From: Pseudomonas reinekei
GTDB lineage: Bacteria; Pseudomonadota; Gammaproteobacteria; Pseudomonadales; Pseudomonadaceae
DNA length: 64,000 bases
Reading direction: 5' to 3'
Assembly (NCBI RefSeq): GCF_001945365.1
Contig: NZ_MSTQ01000001.1
Span: 528,224-592,223, forward strand
In this document: one piece after another, positions 57,092 to 64,000 of the stretch
Layout: each line of letters opens with the position of its first letter
Position numbering within the stretch: the stretch's first letter is position 1
The notes under the pieces: generated by a model
The model's database searches: none
What the model was told of the DNA's origin: nothing
What the model saw: only the letters and a program-made list of their open reading frames with translations
Made by a program: the position numbers and the translations under genes

Positions 57092-57125
57092 TGCATTTTT
57101 GCGCTACTCGAAGCACATAAATGCA
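57092..57125. promoter_or_regulatory. TGCATTT-N20-AAATGCA dyad, copy 2
   Basis: TGCATTT (57092-57098) and AAATGCA (57119-57125), spacing identical to copy 1. It lies in the divergent region of the RidA and isochorismatase-fold genes, a natural place for an operator used by both. Confidence 0.6.
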
Positions 57126-57274
57126 CACCAACGGTATCTGGATATCGGCTAAGTTGAAGTTGAATCACGGGCCGTGATCGTTTTGAAATCTCCGTCGCCT
57201 AACTTGGAAATAACGAAGCACAGCGGCCGCCAGTATTTGCTTTAAGACCATCGATTTACTGACAGGTAACTATA

Positions 57275-57961
57275 ATGAATAATCAAAAAACCGAAGTCTT
57301 GACCCCCCAGAACAGCCAGCTGATCTTCATCGACCAGCAGCCACAAATGGCCTTCGGCGTACAGAGCATCGACCGGCAAACCCTGAAAAACAACACTGTA
57401 GGCTTGGCCAAAGCAGCCAAAATTTTCAACATTCCGACTACTATCACCACGGTGGAGACGGATAGTTTTTCCGGTCACACCTATCCCGAACTGCTCGCCG
57501 TATTCCCCGATGCGCCAATTCTGGAGCGCACCTCGATGAATTCGTGGGACGACCAAAAAGTCCGCGATTCGCTGAAGAAGAACGGCCGCAACAAGATCAT
57601 CGTCTCCGGCCTGTGGACCGAGGTGTGCAACACCACCTTCGCCCTCTCGGCCATGCACGATGCCGGCTACGAGATCTACATGGTCGCCGATGCTTCTGGT
57701 GGCACCACACAGGAAGCACATGACTACTCCATGCAGCGCATGATCCAGGCCGGCGTGGTACCGGTGACCTGGCAACAGGTGCTGTTGGAGTGGCAACGCG
57801 ACTGGAAGAATCGCGACACCTACGACGCCGTCATGGCACTGGTCAAAGAGCACTCTGGCGCCTACGGCATGGGCGTGGACTATTGCTATACCATGGTTCA
57901 CAAGGCACCTGAGCGTGTGGAACATGGCCCGACCCTGGCACCCGTTGCCGCACCTATCTGA
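57275..57961 (+). CDS. Isochorismatase-fold cysteine hydrolase (YcaC-like)
   Basis: A 228-residue cysteine hydrolase: LIFIDQQPQMAFGVQ holds the catalytic Asp, ILERTSMNSWDDQKVRDSLK a middle segment, IIVSGLWTEVCNTTFAL the catalytic Cys (VCNT), and YMVADASGGTTQEAHDYSM the cis-peptide region. This matches YcaC-type enzymes rather than siderophore isochorismatases; the substrate is an amide or imine of unknown kind. First gene of a plus-strand operon with the ABM and amidohydrolase genes. Confidence 0.85.
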   Translation: MNNQKTEVLTPQNSQLIFIDQQPQMAFGVQSIDRQTLKNNTVGLAKAAKIFNIPTTITTVETDSFSGHTYPELLAVFPDAPILERTSMNSWDDQKVRDSLKKNGRNKIIVSGLWTEVCNTTFALSAMHDAGYEIYMVADASGGTTQEAHDYSMQRMIQAGVVPVTWQQVLLEWQRDWKNRDTYDAVMALVKEHSGAYGMGVDYCYTMVHKAPERVEHGPTLAPVAAPI

Positions 57962-57968
57962 GCCAATG

Positions 57969-57991
57969 CCAGCCCCCATACCGGGGGCTGG
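57969..57991 (+). other. Intercistronic hairpin
   Basis: CCAGCCCCC-ATACC-GGGGGCTGG (57969-57991), a 9-bp GC stem in the short gap before the ABM gene. With no T-run it more likely protects the upstream mRNA end or tunes relative expression than terminates. Confidence 0.55.
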
Positions 57992-58024
57992 TCCCCAACT
58001 CGCAATAGATGCGGAGACAGCTGA

Positions 58025-58603
58025 ATGAATGAGACATCCGCGGATACCGTCACCCTGGTGGTACGTCATCAGGTCAGCCAACAGCATGAAGCTCTCTACG
58101 AAACCTGGCTGCGGCAAATCATCGAAACCGCCGGTCGTTGTAATGGTCATCTGGGCGTCGATGTGGTGCGTGAACGCCAGGCCGGCTTCGTGAACTTCAC
58201 CAGCGTGCTGCGTTTTGACCAACTGCAACACATGAAGAGCTGGATCGATTCCGAAATACGCAAACAGCTGGTCACCAAGGTGCAGCCCTTACTGCATGCT
58301 GGTGACAATACCGAGGTCCTGCTGGGCAAGGATTTCTGGTTCGTACCTGGCAACGCCCAAGAGCCACCACCGCGCTGGAAACAGGCCGTTGTGACTTTCT
58401 TGGTGATCATGCCGCTGAGCATACTCGTACCACTTTTATGGCAACCCGTGTTCGGCCTTGTCCCTTGGCTCACCGGCCACCTCATGAGCACACTGCTGAT
58501 TACCCTGAGCATCGTCTTACTCGTGGTGTACTTGTTCATGCCCATTGCCACGCGTGTGTTTGCCGCTTGGCTGGCCCCCGAGCCCAAGGCTGGTCAGCCA
58601 TGA
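58025..58603 (+). CDS. ABM-domain membrane protein
   Basis: A 192-residue protein. Residues 8-100 are an antibiotic-biosynthesis-monooxygenase (ferredoxin-like) domain (VTLVVRHQVSQQHEALYETW; FVNFTSVLRFDQLQHMKSWI). Residues 120-185 form two membrane spans (VVTFLVIMPLSILVPLLW and LLITLSIVLLVVYLFMP). ABM domains often act on small quinone-like compounds or are structural; here it is anchored to the inner membrane. The stop overlaps the next start by four bases (ATGA). Confidence 0.82.
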   Translation: MNETSADTVTLVVRHQVSQQHEALYETWLRQIIETAGRCNGHLGVDVVRERQAGFVNFTSVLRFDQLQHMKSWIDSEIRKQLVTKVQPLLHAGDNTEVLLGKDFWFVPGNAQEPPPRWKQAVVTFLVIMPLSILVPLLWQPVFGLVPWLTGHLMSTLLITLSIVLLVVYLFMPIATRVFAAWLAPEPKAGQP

Positions 58604-60582
58604 CCCATGAATCTTTTGACCACAAGCGCCGGCGCCTGCTCGCCGCTGGCGGGGTACTAGGTGCTGCTGGAGCCATCTGGTCCGCCCTGCCCATTTACGC
58701 TTTCGCCAACGAATCCTTCAGCAGTTCCCAAGGAGGCGCCATGAGTGCCGATCTCATCCTGTTTAACGGTCGCCTGCACACGGTCGACCCCGAGAAGCCA
58801 CACGCCAGCGCTGTGGCTATCAAGGACGGCCGCTTCATCGCCGTGGGTAGCGATGCCGAAGCCATGGCCCTGCGCGGCGACGCCACCCGCGTGGTCGACC
58901 TGCAGAAGCGCACCGTTATCCCAGGCCTCAATGACTCTCACCTGCACCTGATCCGCGGTGGCCTCAACTACAACCTGGAACTGCGCTGGGAGGGCGTGCC
59001 GTCGTTAGCCGATGCCATGCGCATGCTCAAAGAGCAGGCTGATCGCACGCCGACGCCACAATGGGTGCGCGTAGTCGGTGGCTGGACCGAATTTCAGTTC
59101 GCCGAGAAGCGCCTTCCGACACTGGATGAGCTGAACATGGCTGCGCCGGATACCCCGGTTTTCGTCCTTCATCTTTACGATCGCGCGCTACTCAACCGCG
59201 CCGCGTTGCGCGCTGTAGGCTACGATAAGAACACCCCCGCCCCTCCCGGCGGCGAAATACAGCGTGATGCCAGCGGCGTGCCCACTGGTATGCTGATCGC
59301 CCGGCCCAATGCGCTGATCCTCTACGCCACCCTGGCCAAGGGGCCGAAGCTGCCGCTGGAATACCAGGTCAACTCCACACGACAGTTCATGCGTGAACTC
59401 AATCGTCTGGGCGTGACCAGTGCGATTGACGCCGGCGGCGGCTACCAGAACTATCCGGACGACTATCAGGTGATCCAGGAGTTGGCTGAGAGGGACCAGC
59501 TCACTGTACGCATTGCCTACAACCTGTTCACCCAAAAGCCCAAAGAAGAGCTGACCGACTTCAAGAACTGGACTGGCAGCGTCAAGCTGCACCAAGGCGA
59601 CGATTTCCTGCGTCACAATGGCGCCGGCGAGATGTTGGTGTTCTCCGCCGCCGACTTTGAAGACTTCCTCGAGCCGCGTCCGGACTTGGCGCCGACCATT
59701 GAAGATGAACTGGAGCCGGTGGTACGCCATCTGGTCGAGCAGCGCTGGCCGTTCCGCCTGCACGCCACTTATGACGAATCCATCTCGCGCATGCTCGACG
59801 TGTTCGAGAAAGTCGATCGCGACATTCCCTTCAACGGGCTGCCGTGGCTGTTCGACCATGCCGAGACCATTAGCCCACGCAATATCGAGCGCGTTCGTGC
59901 TCTCGGTGGCGGCATTGCCATACAGCACCGCATGGCCTTCCAGGGCGAGTACTTCATTGACCGGTACGGCGCCAAATCCGCCGAGACCACGCCGCCTATC
60001 CAGCGCATGCTGGCTGAAGGCGTGCCGGTTGGCGCCGGTACCGATGCCACCCGTGTGGCCAGCTACAATCCCTGGACCGCGTTGTACTGGCTGGTCAGCG
60101 GCAAGACCGTTGGTGGCACCACGCTCTACCCGCAGGGCCTGCCACGCGCCACCGCCCTGCAGTTGTTTACCCACGGCAGCGCCTGGTTCTCCAGCGAGCA
60201 AGGCAAGAAGGGCCAGATTCGCGTAGGCCAGCTCGCCGACCTGGTGGCCTTGTCGGCGGACTTCTTCAGCGTCGAGGAAGAGCAGATCAAATGGCTGGAA
60301 TCGGTGCTGACCGTGGTCGGTGGCAAAGTGGTGCATGCCACCAGCGAGTTCGACAAACTGGCTCCGCCGACCCTGCCGGTGATGCCCGACTGGTCGCCTG
60401 TTGCCATCGTGCCAGGCCACTGGAGCCCCCACGCCGCGCCGCTAACCGCCAGTATCCACCAGTGCATCGGTTCCTGCGCTGTGCACCAGCATCAGCATGA
60501 CCGCGCGCGCCGCAGCAGCGTGCCGGTCAGCGACTACCAGGGTTTCTGGGGCGCCTTCGGCTGCTCGTGCTTTGCATTCTGA
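58600..60582 (+). CDS. YtcJ-type amidohydrolase with twin-arginine signal
   Basis: A 660-residue hydrolase. A Tat-type signal is at the N-terminus (HKRRRLLAAGGVLGAAGAIW). Then DLILFNGRLHTVDPEKPHA, the metal site VIPGLNDSHLHLIRGGLNY and RVGQLADLVALSADFFSVEE. The C-terminus is unusual: SIHQCIGSCAVHQHQHDRAR and a final GCSCFAF, rich in His and Cys and likely to bind metal. A strong in-frame internal start lies at 58741 after AAGGAGG, giving a form without the signal. Coupled to the ABM gene; substrate unknown. Confidence 0.82.
   Translation: MTHESFDHKRRRLLAAGGVLGAAGAIWSALPIYAFANESFSSSQGGAMSADLILFNGRLHTVDPEKPHASAVAIKDGRFIAVGSDAEAMALRGDATRVVDLQKRTVIPGLNDSHLHLIRGGLNYNLELRWEGVPSLADAMRMLKEQADRTPTPQWVRVVGGWTEFQFAEKRLPTLDELNMAAPDTPVFVLHLYDRALLNRAALRAVGYDKNTPAPPGGEIQRDASGVPTGMLIARPNALILYATLAKGPKLPLEYQVNSTRQFMRELNRLGVTSAIDAGGGYQNYPDDYQVIQELAERDQLTVRIAYNLFTQKPKEELTDFKNWTGSVKLHQGDDFLRHNGAGEMLVFSAADFEDFLEPRPDLAPTIEDELEPVVRHLVEQRWPFRLHATYDESISRMLDVFEKVDRDIPFNGLPWLFDHAETISPRNIERVRALGGGIAIQHRMAFQGEYFIDRYGAKSAETTPPIQRMLAEGVPVGAGTDATRVASYNPWTALYWLVSGKTVGGTTLYPQGLPRATALQLFTHGSAWFSSEQGKKGQIRVGQLADLVALSADFFSVEEEQIKWLESVLTVVGGKVVHATSEFDKLAPPTLPVMPDWSPVAIVPGHWSPHAAPLTASIHQCIGSCAVHQHQHDRARRSSVPVSDYQGFWGAFGCSCFAF
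58729..58743 (+). promoter_or_regulatory. Strong internal ribosome site in the amidohydrolase gene
   Basis: AAGGAGG at 58729-58735 followed by ATG 58741, in frame. Translation here gives a 613-residue protein beginning MSADLILFNG without the Tat signal, so a cytoplasmic form may be made. Confidence 0.55.
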
Positions 60583-60843
60583 CATGGTCAGCGTAAAAGC
60601 CTCGCGGGGGGGGGCGCGCGCTCAACCACAGTGCTTTCCGCTGAATTTGGCTGGCCAGCCATCGCCTCGAACATCGGCACCTGGATGTAGGAGGTAAGCG
60701 CCGGCTCGCTGATGACCAGCCTGGGACGATCAATCTGGAGAGCAGCTTAGCTTTTTGGGTTTCTTGTCTGGGGTTCAAGGTAACTTATCAACGCCCGGAA
60801 GATGGATTTGCATACCTTAATTTGAATGGCACTCAAGTAATGC
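60583..60843. other. Intergenic region after amidohydrolase gene
   Basis: 261 bases. A long G-run sits near 60606-60615. One minus-strand frame (RPRLVISEPALTSYIQVPMF) reads like protein but has no start, stop context or known family, so I leave it uncalled. Confidence 0.3.
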
Positions 60844-61119
60844 TTGAGTAGTGATTCGGATGCGGGTCAATGGTTGACAGCGTCGTTGACGAGGCTGTTT
60901 GGAAGAGGCATGAACCTACAGATTGATGTTGAAGCTGTCGCCCCTATCATCGAAAAACTTGATCAGGCTGGATTTTCACTCTACCGAGAATGCAAAGACA
61001 CTTGGTATCAAGCTGAAAATGTAGAAGTACGTCAGCGAGAATTCATCGTCCAGGATGTCGACGGTTATCTCGTAAGGTTGGTAGAGCGGTTGGGCGAGCG
61101 ACTGGCTTGCTCAATCTGA
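60844..61119 (+). pseudogene. VOC-family (glyoxalase/bleomycin resistance) fragment
   Basis: About 85 codons: QWLTASLTRLFGRGMNLQID, VEAVAPIIEKLDQAGFSLYR and REFIVQDVDGYLVRLVERLG. This is the second half of a VOC domain, with the usual QDxDGYLVR end. The N-terminal beta-alpha-beta half is missing and no ATG with a ribosome site fits, so the gene is truncated. Confidence 0.72.
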
Positions 61120-61406
61120 ATCTGGGCCAAGCCGACCGTTAACTTCAGGTCGTAGTGGACAAGTCGAACGTCCACATGGCCGGCTGCGCCCTTCGTGTTA
61201 GTCAGAGCGCGCCTTGACCTTGCGAAGGTCTTTGTCCACTGATTGCTCCTGGCTGCTTTCAGCCAGTTGCGACAGGCTGAATATCGCCTGAAAAGATCAT
61301 TCACTGGATCCGTGACGAGGCGATTTGTGAAGACAAGTATTCGGGAAGGTCATTGATTTCCGGTAGCCTGGGTCAAATCCACATCGGCGCCAACATTTCT
61401 GATTCA
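61120..61406. other. Intergenic region between VOC remnant and terC
   Basis: 287 bases with no recognisable gene or clear structure. Short ORFs on the minus strand have no family match. Confidence 0.35.
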
Positions 61407-62381
61407 TCATTGCTCTCCCGTAACCCGTGTTTTGCTCTTCGTTAAAGTCAGGCTCAACAGGACGGAAATCAAGATGATGCCGCCGACTGTGGACAGCGAC
61501 CATTGGATCGGCACGTGCCACCAGGGCGCGACCAGCATCTTGCCGCCGATGAACACCAGCACGATGGCCAGGCCATATTTGAGCAAGTGAAAGCGGTCGG
61601 CCATGTCGGCAAGCAGAAAATACAGTGCACGCAGGCCCATGATGGCGAAGATGTTGGAGGTGAACACGATGAAGGGGTCGGTGGTGACGGCAAAAATAGC
61701 CGGGATGCTATCCACCGCGAACACCAGGTCGCTGGCCTCGACCAGTACCAGCACCAGGAACATCGGTGTCGCCCAGAGCAGGCCGTTCTGGCGCACGAAA
61801 AAGCGCTCGCCGTGAAAGCCATCGGTGATGCGAATATGACTACGCAGCCAGCGCAGCAAAGGGTTCTTCTCGAGGTCTGGCTGCTGGTTGGCGAAGATCA
61901 GCATCTTGATGCCGGTGATGACGAGGAAAGCACCGAAGACATAAAGCAGCCAGGCAAACTCCTGCACCAGCCAGACACCGGCGAAAATCATACCGGCGCG
62001 CATGACGATGGCGCCGAGCACGCCATAGAGCAGGACTCGGCGCTGCAACTCTGGTGGCACGGCGAAGTAGCCGAAGATCATCACGAAAACGAACATGTTG
62101 TCGATCGACAGCGACTGTTCGATCAGGTAGCCGGTGAGAAATTCGAGCGTTGTTCGCTTGGCCACTTCGGCGCCGACATGGCTGTGCAGATACCACCAGA
62201 GCAGAGCGGCGAAGACCAGTGCCAGGCTGACCCAGGCGATGACCCAGGCCAGCGCTTCGCGGACCGAAACACGATGCGCCTTGCGCCCCCCGAAGACGAA
62301 CAGATCGAGCGCCAACATGGCAAGGACGAACACGATGAAGGCGGCCCACATCCAGGATTGGCCAACGCTGATGGCGGTCAT
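61407..62381 (-). CDS. TerC-family membrane protein
   Basis: A 324-residue protein with about nine spans. IEQSLSIDNMFVFVMIFGYF and VEASDLVFAVDSIPAIFAVT carry the paired Asp/Asn motifs (SIDNMFV, DSIPAIF) typical of the TerC/Alx family. These are metal exporters (manganese for Alx) or tellurite-resistance partners. No tellurite genes lie nearby, so a Mn-export role is more likely. Start after CGGAGAC. A yybP-ykoY-type riboswitch was not recognised upstream. Confidence 0.9.
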   Translation of the reverse strand: MTAISVGQSWMWAAFIVFVLAMLALDLFVFGGRKAHRVSVREALAWVIAWVSLALVFAALLWWYLHSHVGAEVAKRTTLEFLTGYLIEQSLSIDNMFVFVMIFGYFAVPPELQRRVLLYGVLGAIVMRAGMIFAGVWLVQEFAWLLYVFGAFLVITGIKMLIFANQQPDLEKNPLLRWLRSHIRITDGFHGERFFVRQNGLLWATPMFLVLVLVEASDLVFAVDSIPAIFAVTTDPFIVFTSNIFAIMGLRALYFLLADMADRFHLLKYGLAIVLVFIGGKMLVAPWWHVPIQWSLSTVGGIILISVLLSLTLTKSKTRVTGEQ

Positions 62382-62615
62382 TTACTGTCTCCGTATGAAG
62401 CAGCAATAGGCTGGTGGGGCCATGCTAACGAGCCAGTTACCACAACAAAAATCGTTTATTCGTGGGGAATAGTTCGTTTTTTACGAAGTATTGATTAAGG
62501 TGTTCAACGACCCGCAACCGCATTGGTTAAGCCCCGTGGTCAAGGCAGGTGGCGTGGCGCGCTTACAGAAGTCCCGTCTTCTGCTCGATTGTGATGGGCA
62601 GGAAAAGGCATCAAT
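62382..62615. other. Intergenic region
   Basis: Contains the terC promoter region. Nothing else can be assigned. Confidence 0.3.
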
Positions 62616-62790
62616 GTGACCACCCAAGTTGCTTTGACCCGCGACCCGTTGCAAGCGGTCCTTGAGCCTGTGGCTGAAATGCAGCCGGACCTGATCATCA
62701 AGGACGCCCATCATGAAACAGCACTCAAACGCGGATTCGTCGCCCCTTTGGGTCCAAACGAGTCGCTTTATCGAACCCCTTGCGAAGCAA
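62616..62790 (+). pseudogene. Universal stress protein fragment
   Basis: The frame reads QAVLEPVAEMQPDLIIKDAH, HETALKRGFVAPLG and further poorly matching residues. It corresponds to the UspA-type segment around DLxVxDxHHExxLKRxxxxP. There is no complete domain and the frame loses family likeness after about residue 45, so it is a remnant. Confidence 0.55.
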
Positions 62791-62827
62791 TGAGTCTGTT
62801 GTTGTATAAGCCCTCGGAAATAATCCA

Positions 62828-63643
62828 ATGTCCGCTCAACACACCCTTGTCGTCCTCGCTCGGGGCGGATATGCCGCTCGAGGTGTTCTGTATCTGATCA
62901 TTGGTATCTTCGCTCTGCTGGCGGCTCAAGACTCGACAAGGCCAAAAGACAGTCACAAAGCCCTTGAGGCCTTACTGAGCCAGCCTTTCGGATATGTCCT
63001 CGTCGGCCTGGTCGTGGCTGGTTTACTCGCCTTTGCCGGGTGGCGAGTGCTGCAAGCGATTCACGACGTCGATCATCACGGTACGAAATTCAAGGGTTTG
63101 GTGATTCGGGCAGGTTTGTTGGCGGGAGGTTTGGTTAACGGTGCGCTTGCGTTTTTTGCAGTGGGCCTCCTGATCACTGGCGTGCGGAGTTCAGGCCGCT
63201 CCGCAGGTGGGGAGACAAAGGATTTACTGGCCCATCTTTTGTCCTGGGATCATTCAAACCTGTTGATCTACTTCGTGGCCCTCATCCCGTTAGGCGTAGG
63301 CGTTGCTCACATCATCAAGGGATGGAAGGCGTCGTTCGAGAAGTACTTTGAGGCTGATGAAGACGTCATGCGTTATATACGCCCCGTGTCTCGATTTGGA
63401 CTCATCGCCCGAGGCGTGGTGTTTATCGAGATCGCCCTGCTTCTGGCGATAGGCGGTTCCCGCTATAAGGCCACGGATCCCCCTGGCATGAAGGAAGCCC
63501 TAGATGCTCTGCAGAACCTGCCAGCCGGAGCCTTGATTTTGATGGTGATGGCACTGGGTTTAATCGCTTTTTCGGCTTACAGCTTCTCCGAAGCTGCCTG
63601 GCGCAAAATAAACATGGATGTGCCCGGCGTCTCTGGATCTTAG
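62828..63643 (+). CDS. DUF1206 membrane protein
   Basis: A 271-residue protein made of three two-helix repeats: LARGGYAARGVLYLIIGIF, IRAGLLAGGLVNGALAFF and RFGLIARGVVFIEIALLLA begin each. The RxGxxARGV motif at each start is the DUF1206 signature. Six membrane spans; function unknown. The ribosome site is weak. It follows the stress-protein remnant closely. Confidence 0.88.
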   Translation: MSAQHTLVVLARGGYAARGVLYLIIGIFALLAAQDSTRPKDSHKALEALLSQPFGYVLVGLVVAGLLAFAGWRVLQAIHDVDHHGTKFKGLVIRAGLLAGGLVNGALAFFAVGLLITGVRSSGRSAGGETKDLLAHLLSWDHSNLLIYFVALIPLGVGVAHIIKGWKASFEKYFEADEDVMRYIRPVSRFGLIARGVVFIEIALLLAIGGSRYKATDPPGMKEALDALQNLPAGALILMVMALGLIAFSAYSFSEAAWRKINMDVPGVSGS

Positions 63644-63803
63644 TCGCCCGCCCCTATTCCTGGCGCTTCATCGGCGTGCTGCCAGAGGGTGCATCGAGCA
63701 TTCCGGCGGAACATACCGTCAGAACGTGTAAAGGTCTTGACTCTCGGGTGTAGATCGAAGTTCTGTCGGATGTGATTCCGTCACGTTGAATTCGCGGGTC
63801 AAT
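63644..63803. other. Gap between DUF1206 gene and IS element
   Basis: 160 bases with no assigned feature; probably the insertion target. Confidence 0.3.
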
Positions 63804-64000
63804 TGTAGTGGTCTAATGAAACCGGACACCCATATAGGCGAGAATGCTCGCCAGATCGAGGTGTCAGATGACCAAACAACGCCGTACCTTTTCCCCTGAG
63901 TTCAAACGCGAGGCTGCCGACCTCGTTCTCAAGCAGGATTACAGCTTCATTGAGGCCAGCCGCTCGCTTGGTGTCGGCGAGTCTGCTTTGCGCCGATGGG
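63804..64000 (+). mobile_element. IS3-family insertion sequence, left end (continues past the window)
   Basis: TGTAGTGGTCTAATGAAACC at 63804 looks like the left inverted repeat (TG start), and a transposase orfA begins 64 bases in. The right end is outside the window, so the target duplication cannot be checked. Confidence 0.75.
63868..64000 (+). CDS. IS3-family transposase OrfA, partial
   Basis: Starts MTKQRRTFSPEFKREAADLV with GAGGTG upstream and runs to the window edge at SALRRW. RxFSPEFKxEAxxLV and ASRSLGVGESALRRW form the HTH of IS3 OrfA proteins. The C-terminus and the frameshift region to OrfB are not visible. Confidence 0.85.
   Translation, partial: MTKQRRTFSPEFKREAADLVLKQDYSFIEASRSLGVGESALRRW

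Noticed and set aside
62382..62500. yybP-ykoY manganese riboswitch before terC
   Set aside because: The conserved core sequences were not found in the short leader.

Overview
The window looks like chromosome of a fluorescent-group Pseudomonas. The clues are GC-rich coding sequence, many REP/REPIN palindromes carrying the GCGAGCAGGCTCGC core, and Pseudomonas-type genes (Mqo, the fused nitrate reductase/CysJ-like protein, a DUF6124-type protein, aguBA-type polyamine genes). This is judged from sequence recognition only; no database search was run.

Layout. 0-5.6 kb: end of an amidase, a reverse transsulfuration pair (CBS-like and CGL-like), a thioesterase and a DUF2252 protein. 5.7-8.6 kb: a lipoprotein, a 27-residue membrane peptide, then an orphan type VI secretion module (hcp with an in-frame stop, a glycine-zipper candidate effector, a membrane immunity candidate). 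8.7-13.3 kb: mqo, an IlvD dehydratase, REPINs, a chemoreceptor remnant and an NTF2-like protein. 13.4-16.8 kb: nirBD with a sigma-54 promoter, a leader terminator and an NtrC-like upstream site. 16.9-23.1 kb: YbdD-like protein, SCO1, PCuAC, MsrA, LysR/RidA, a U32 RNA hydroxylase and another RidA. 23.3-32.2 kb: a sugar-acid cluster (FAH hydrolase, SDR, MFS carrier, semialdehyde dehydrogenase, LysR, AraD1-like and IlvD/Edd dehydratases) whose two divergent promoters share an ATAAC-N5-GTTAT operator. 32.2-38.6 kb: a BASS transporter, then an agmatine operon (aguA, aguB, a polyamine-binding protein, a Tat-exported AguA paralogue) with a divergent LysR gene. 38.6-44.8 kb: an unknown protein, a HIT-like protein and the assimilatory nitrate reductase fused to a CysJ-type flavoprotein. 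45-48.2 kb: a phosphonate/phosphite-type ABC importer. 48.5-51.5 kb: katG and a DUF6124-type gene with a long, hairpin-rich leader.

From about 51.6 kb to the right edge the sequence is accessory. AT content rises by eye, and there are an IS66 relic, imperfect repeats, gene fragments (VOC, universal stress protein) and the start of an IS3-type element. Inside lie a LysR gene, two exported YtcJ-type amidohydrolases, a second HIT-like paralogue, a RidA, an isochorismatase-fold hydrolase and an ABM-domain membrane protein, plus TerC and DUF1206 membrane proteins.

How they work together. nirBD and the nitrate reductase lie 24 kb apart, yet share the same upstream CTGGTGCAC(C)GTTGC site, a -24/-12 promoter and a terminator before the start codon. 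This fits one NtrC plus antitermination regulon for nitrate assimilation. The sugar-acid genes supply enzymes for both the 2-oxoglutarate route and the 2,4-diketo-3-deoxy acid route. The agmatine genes suggest deimination in the periplasm as well as in the cytoplasm. The most novel-looking items are the hcp/effector/immunity module, the DUF6124-leader RNA with two stems carrying the same loop, and the RidA/isochorismatase/ABM/amidohydrolase island.
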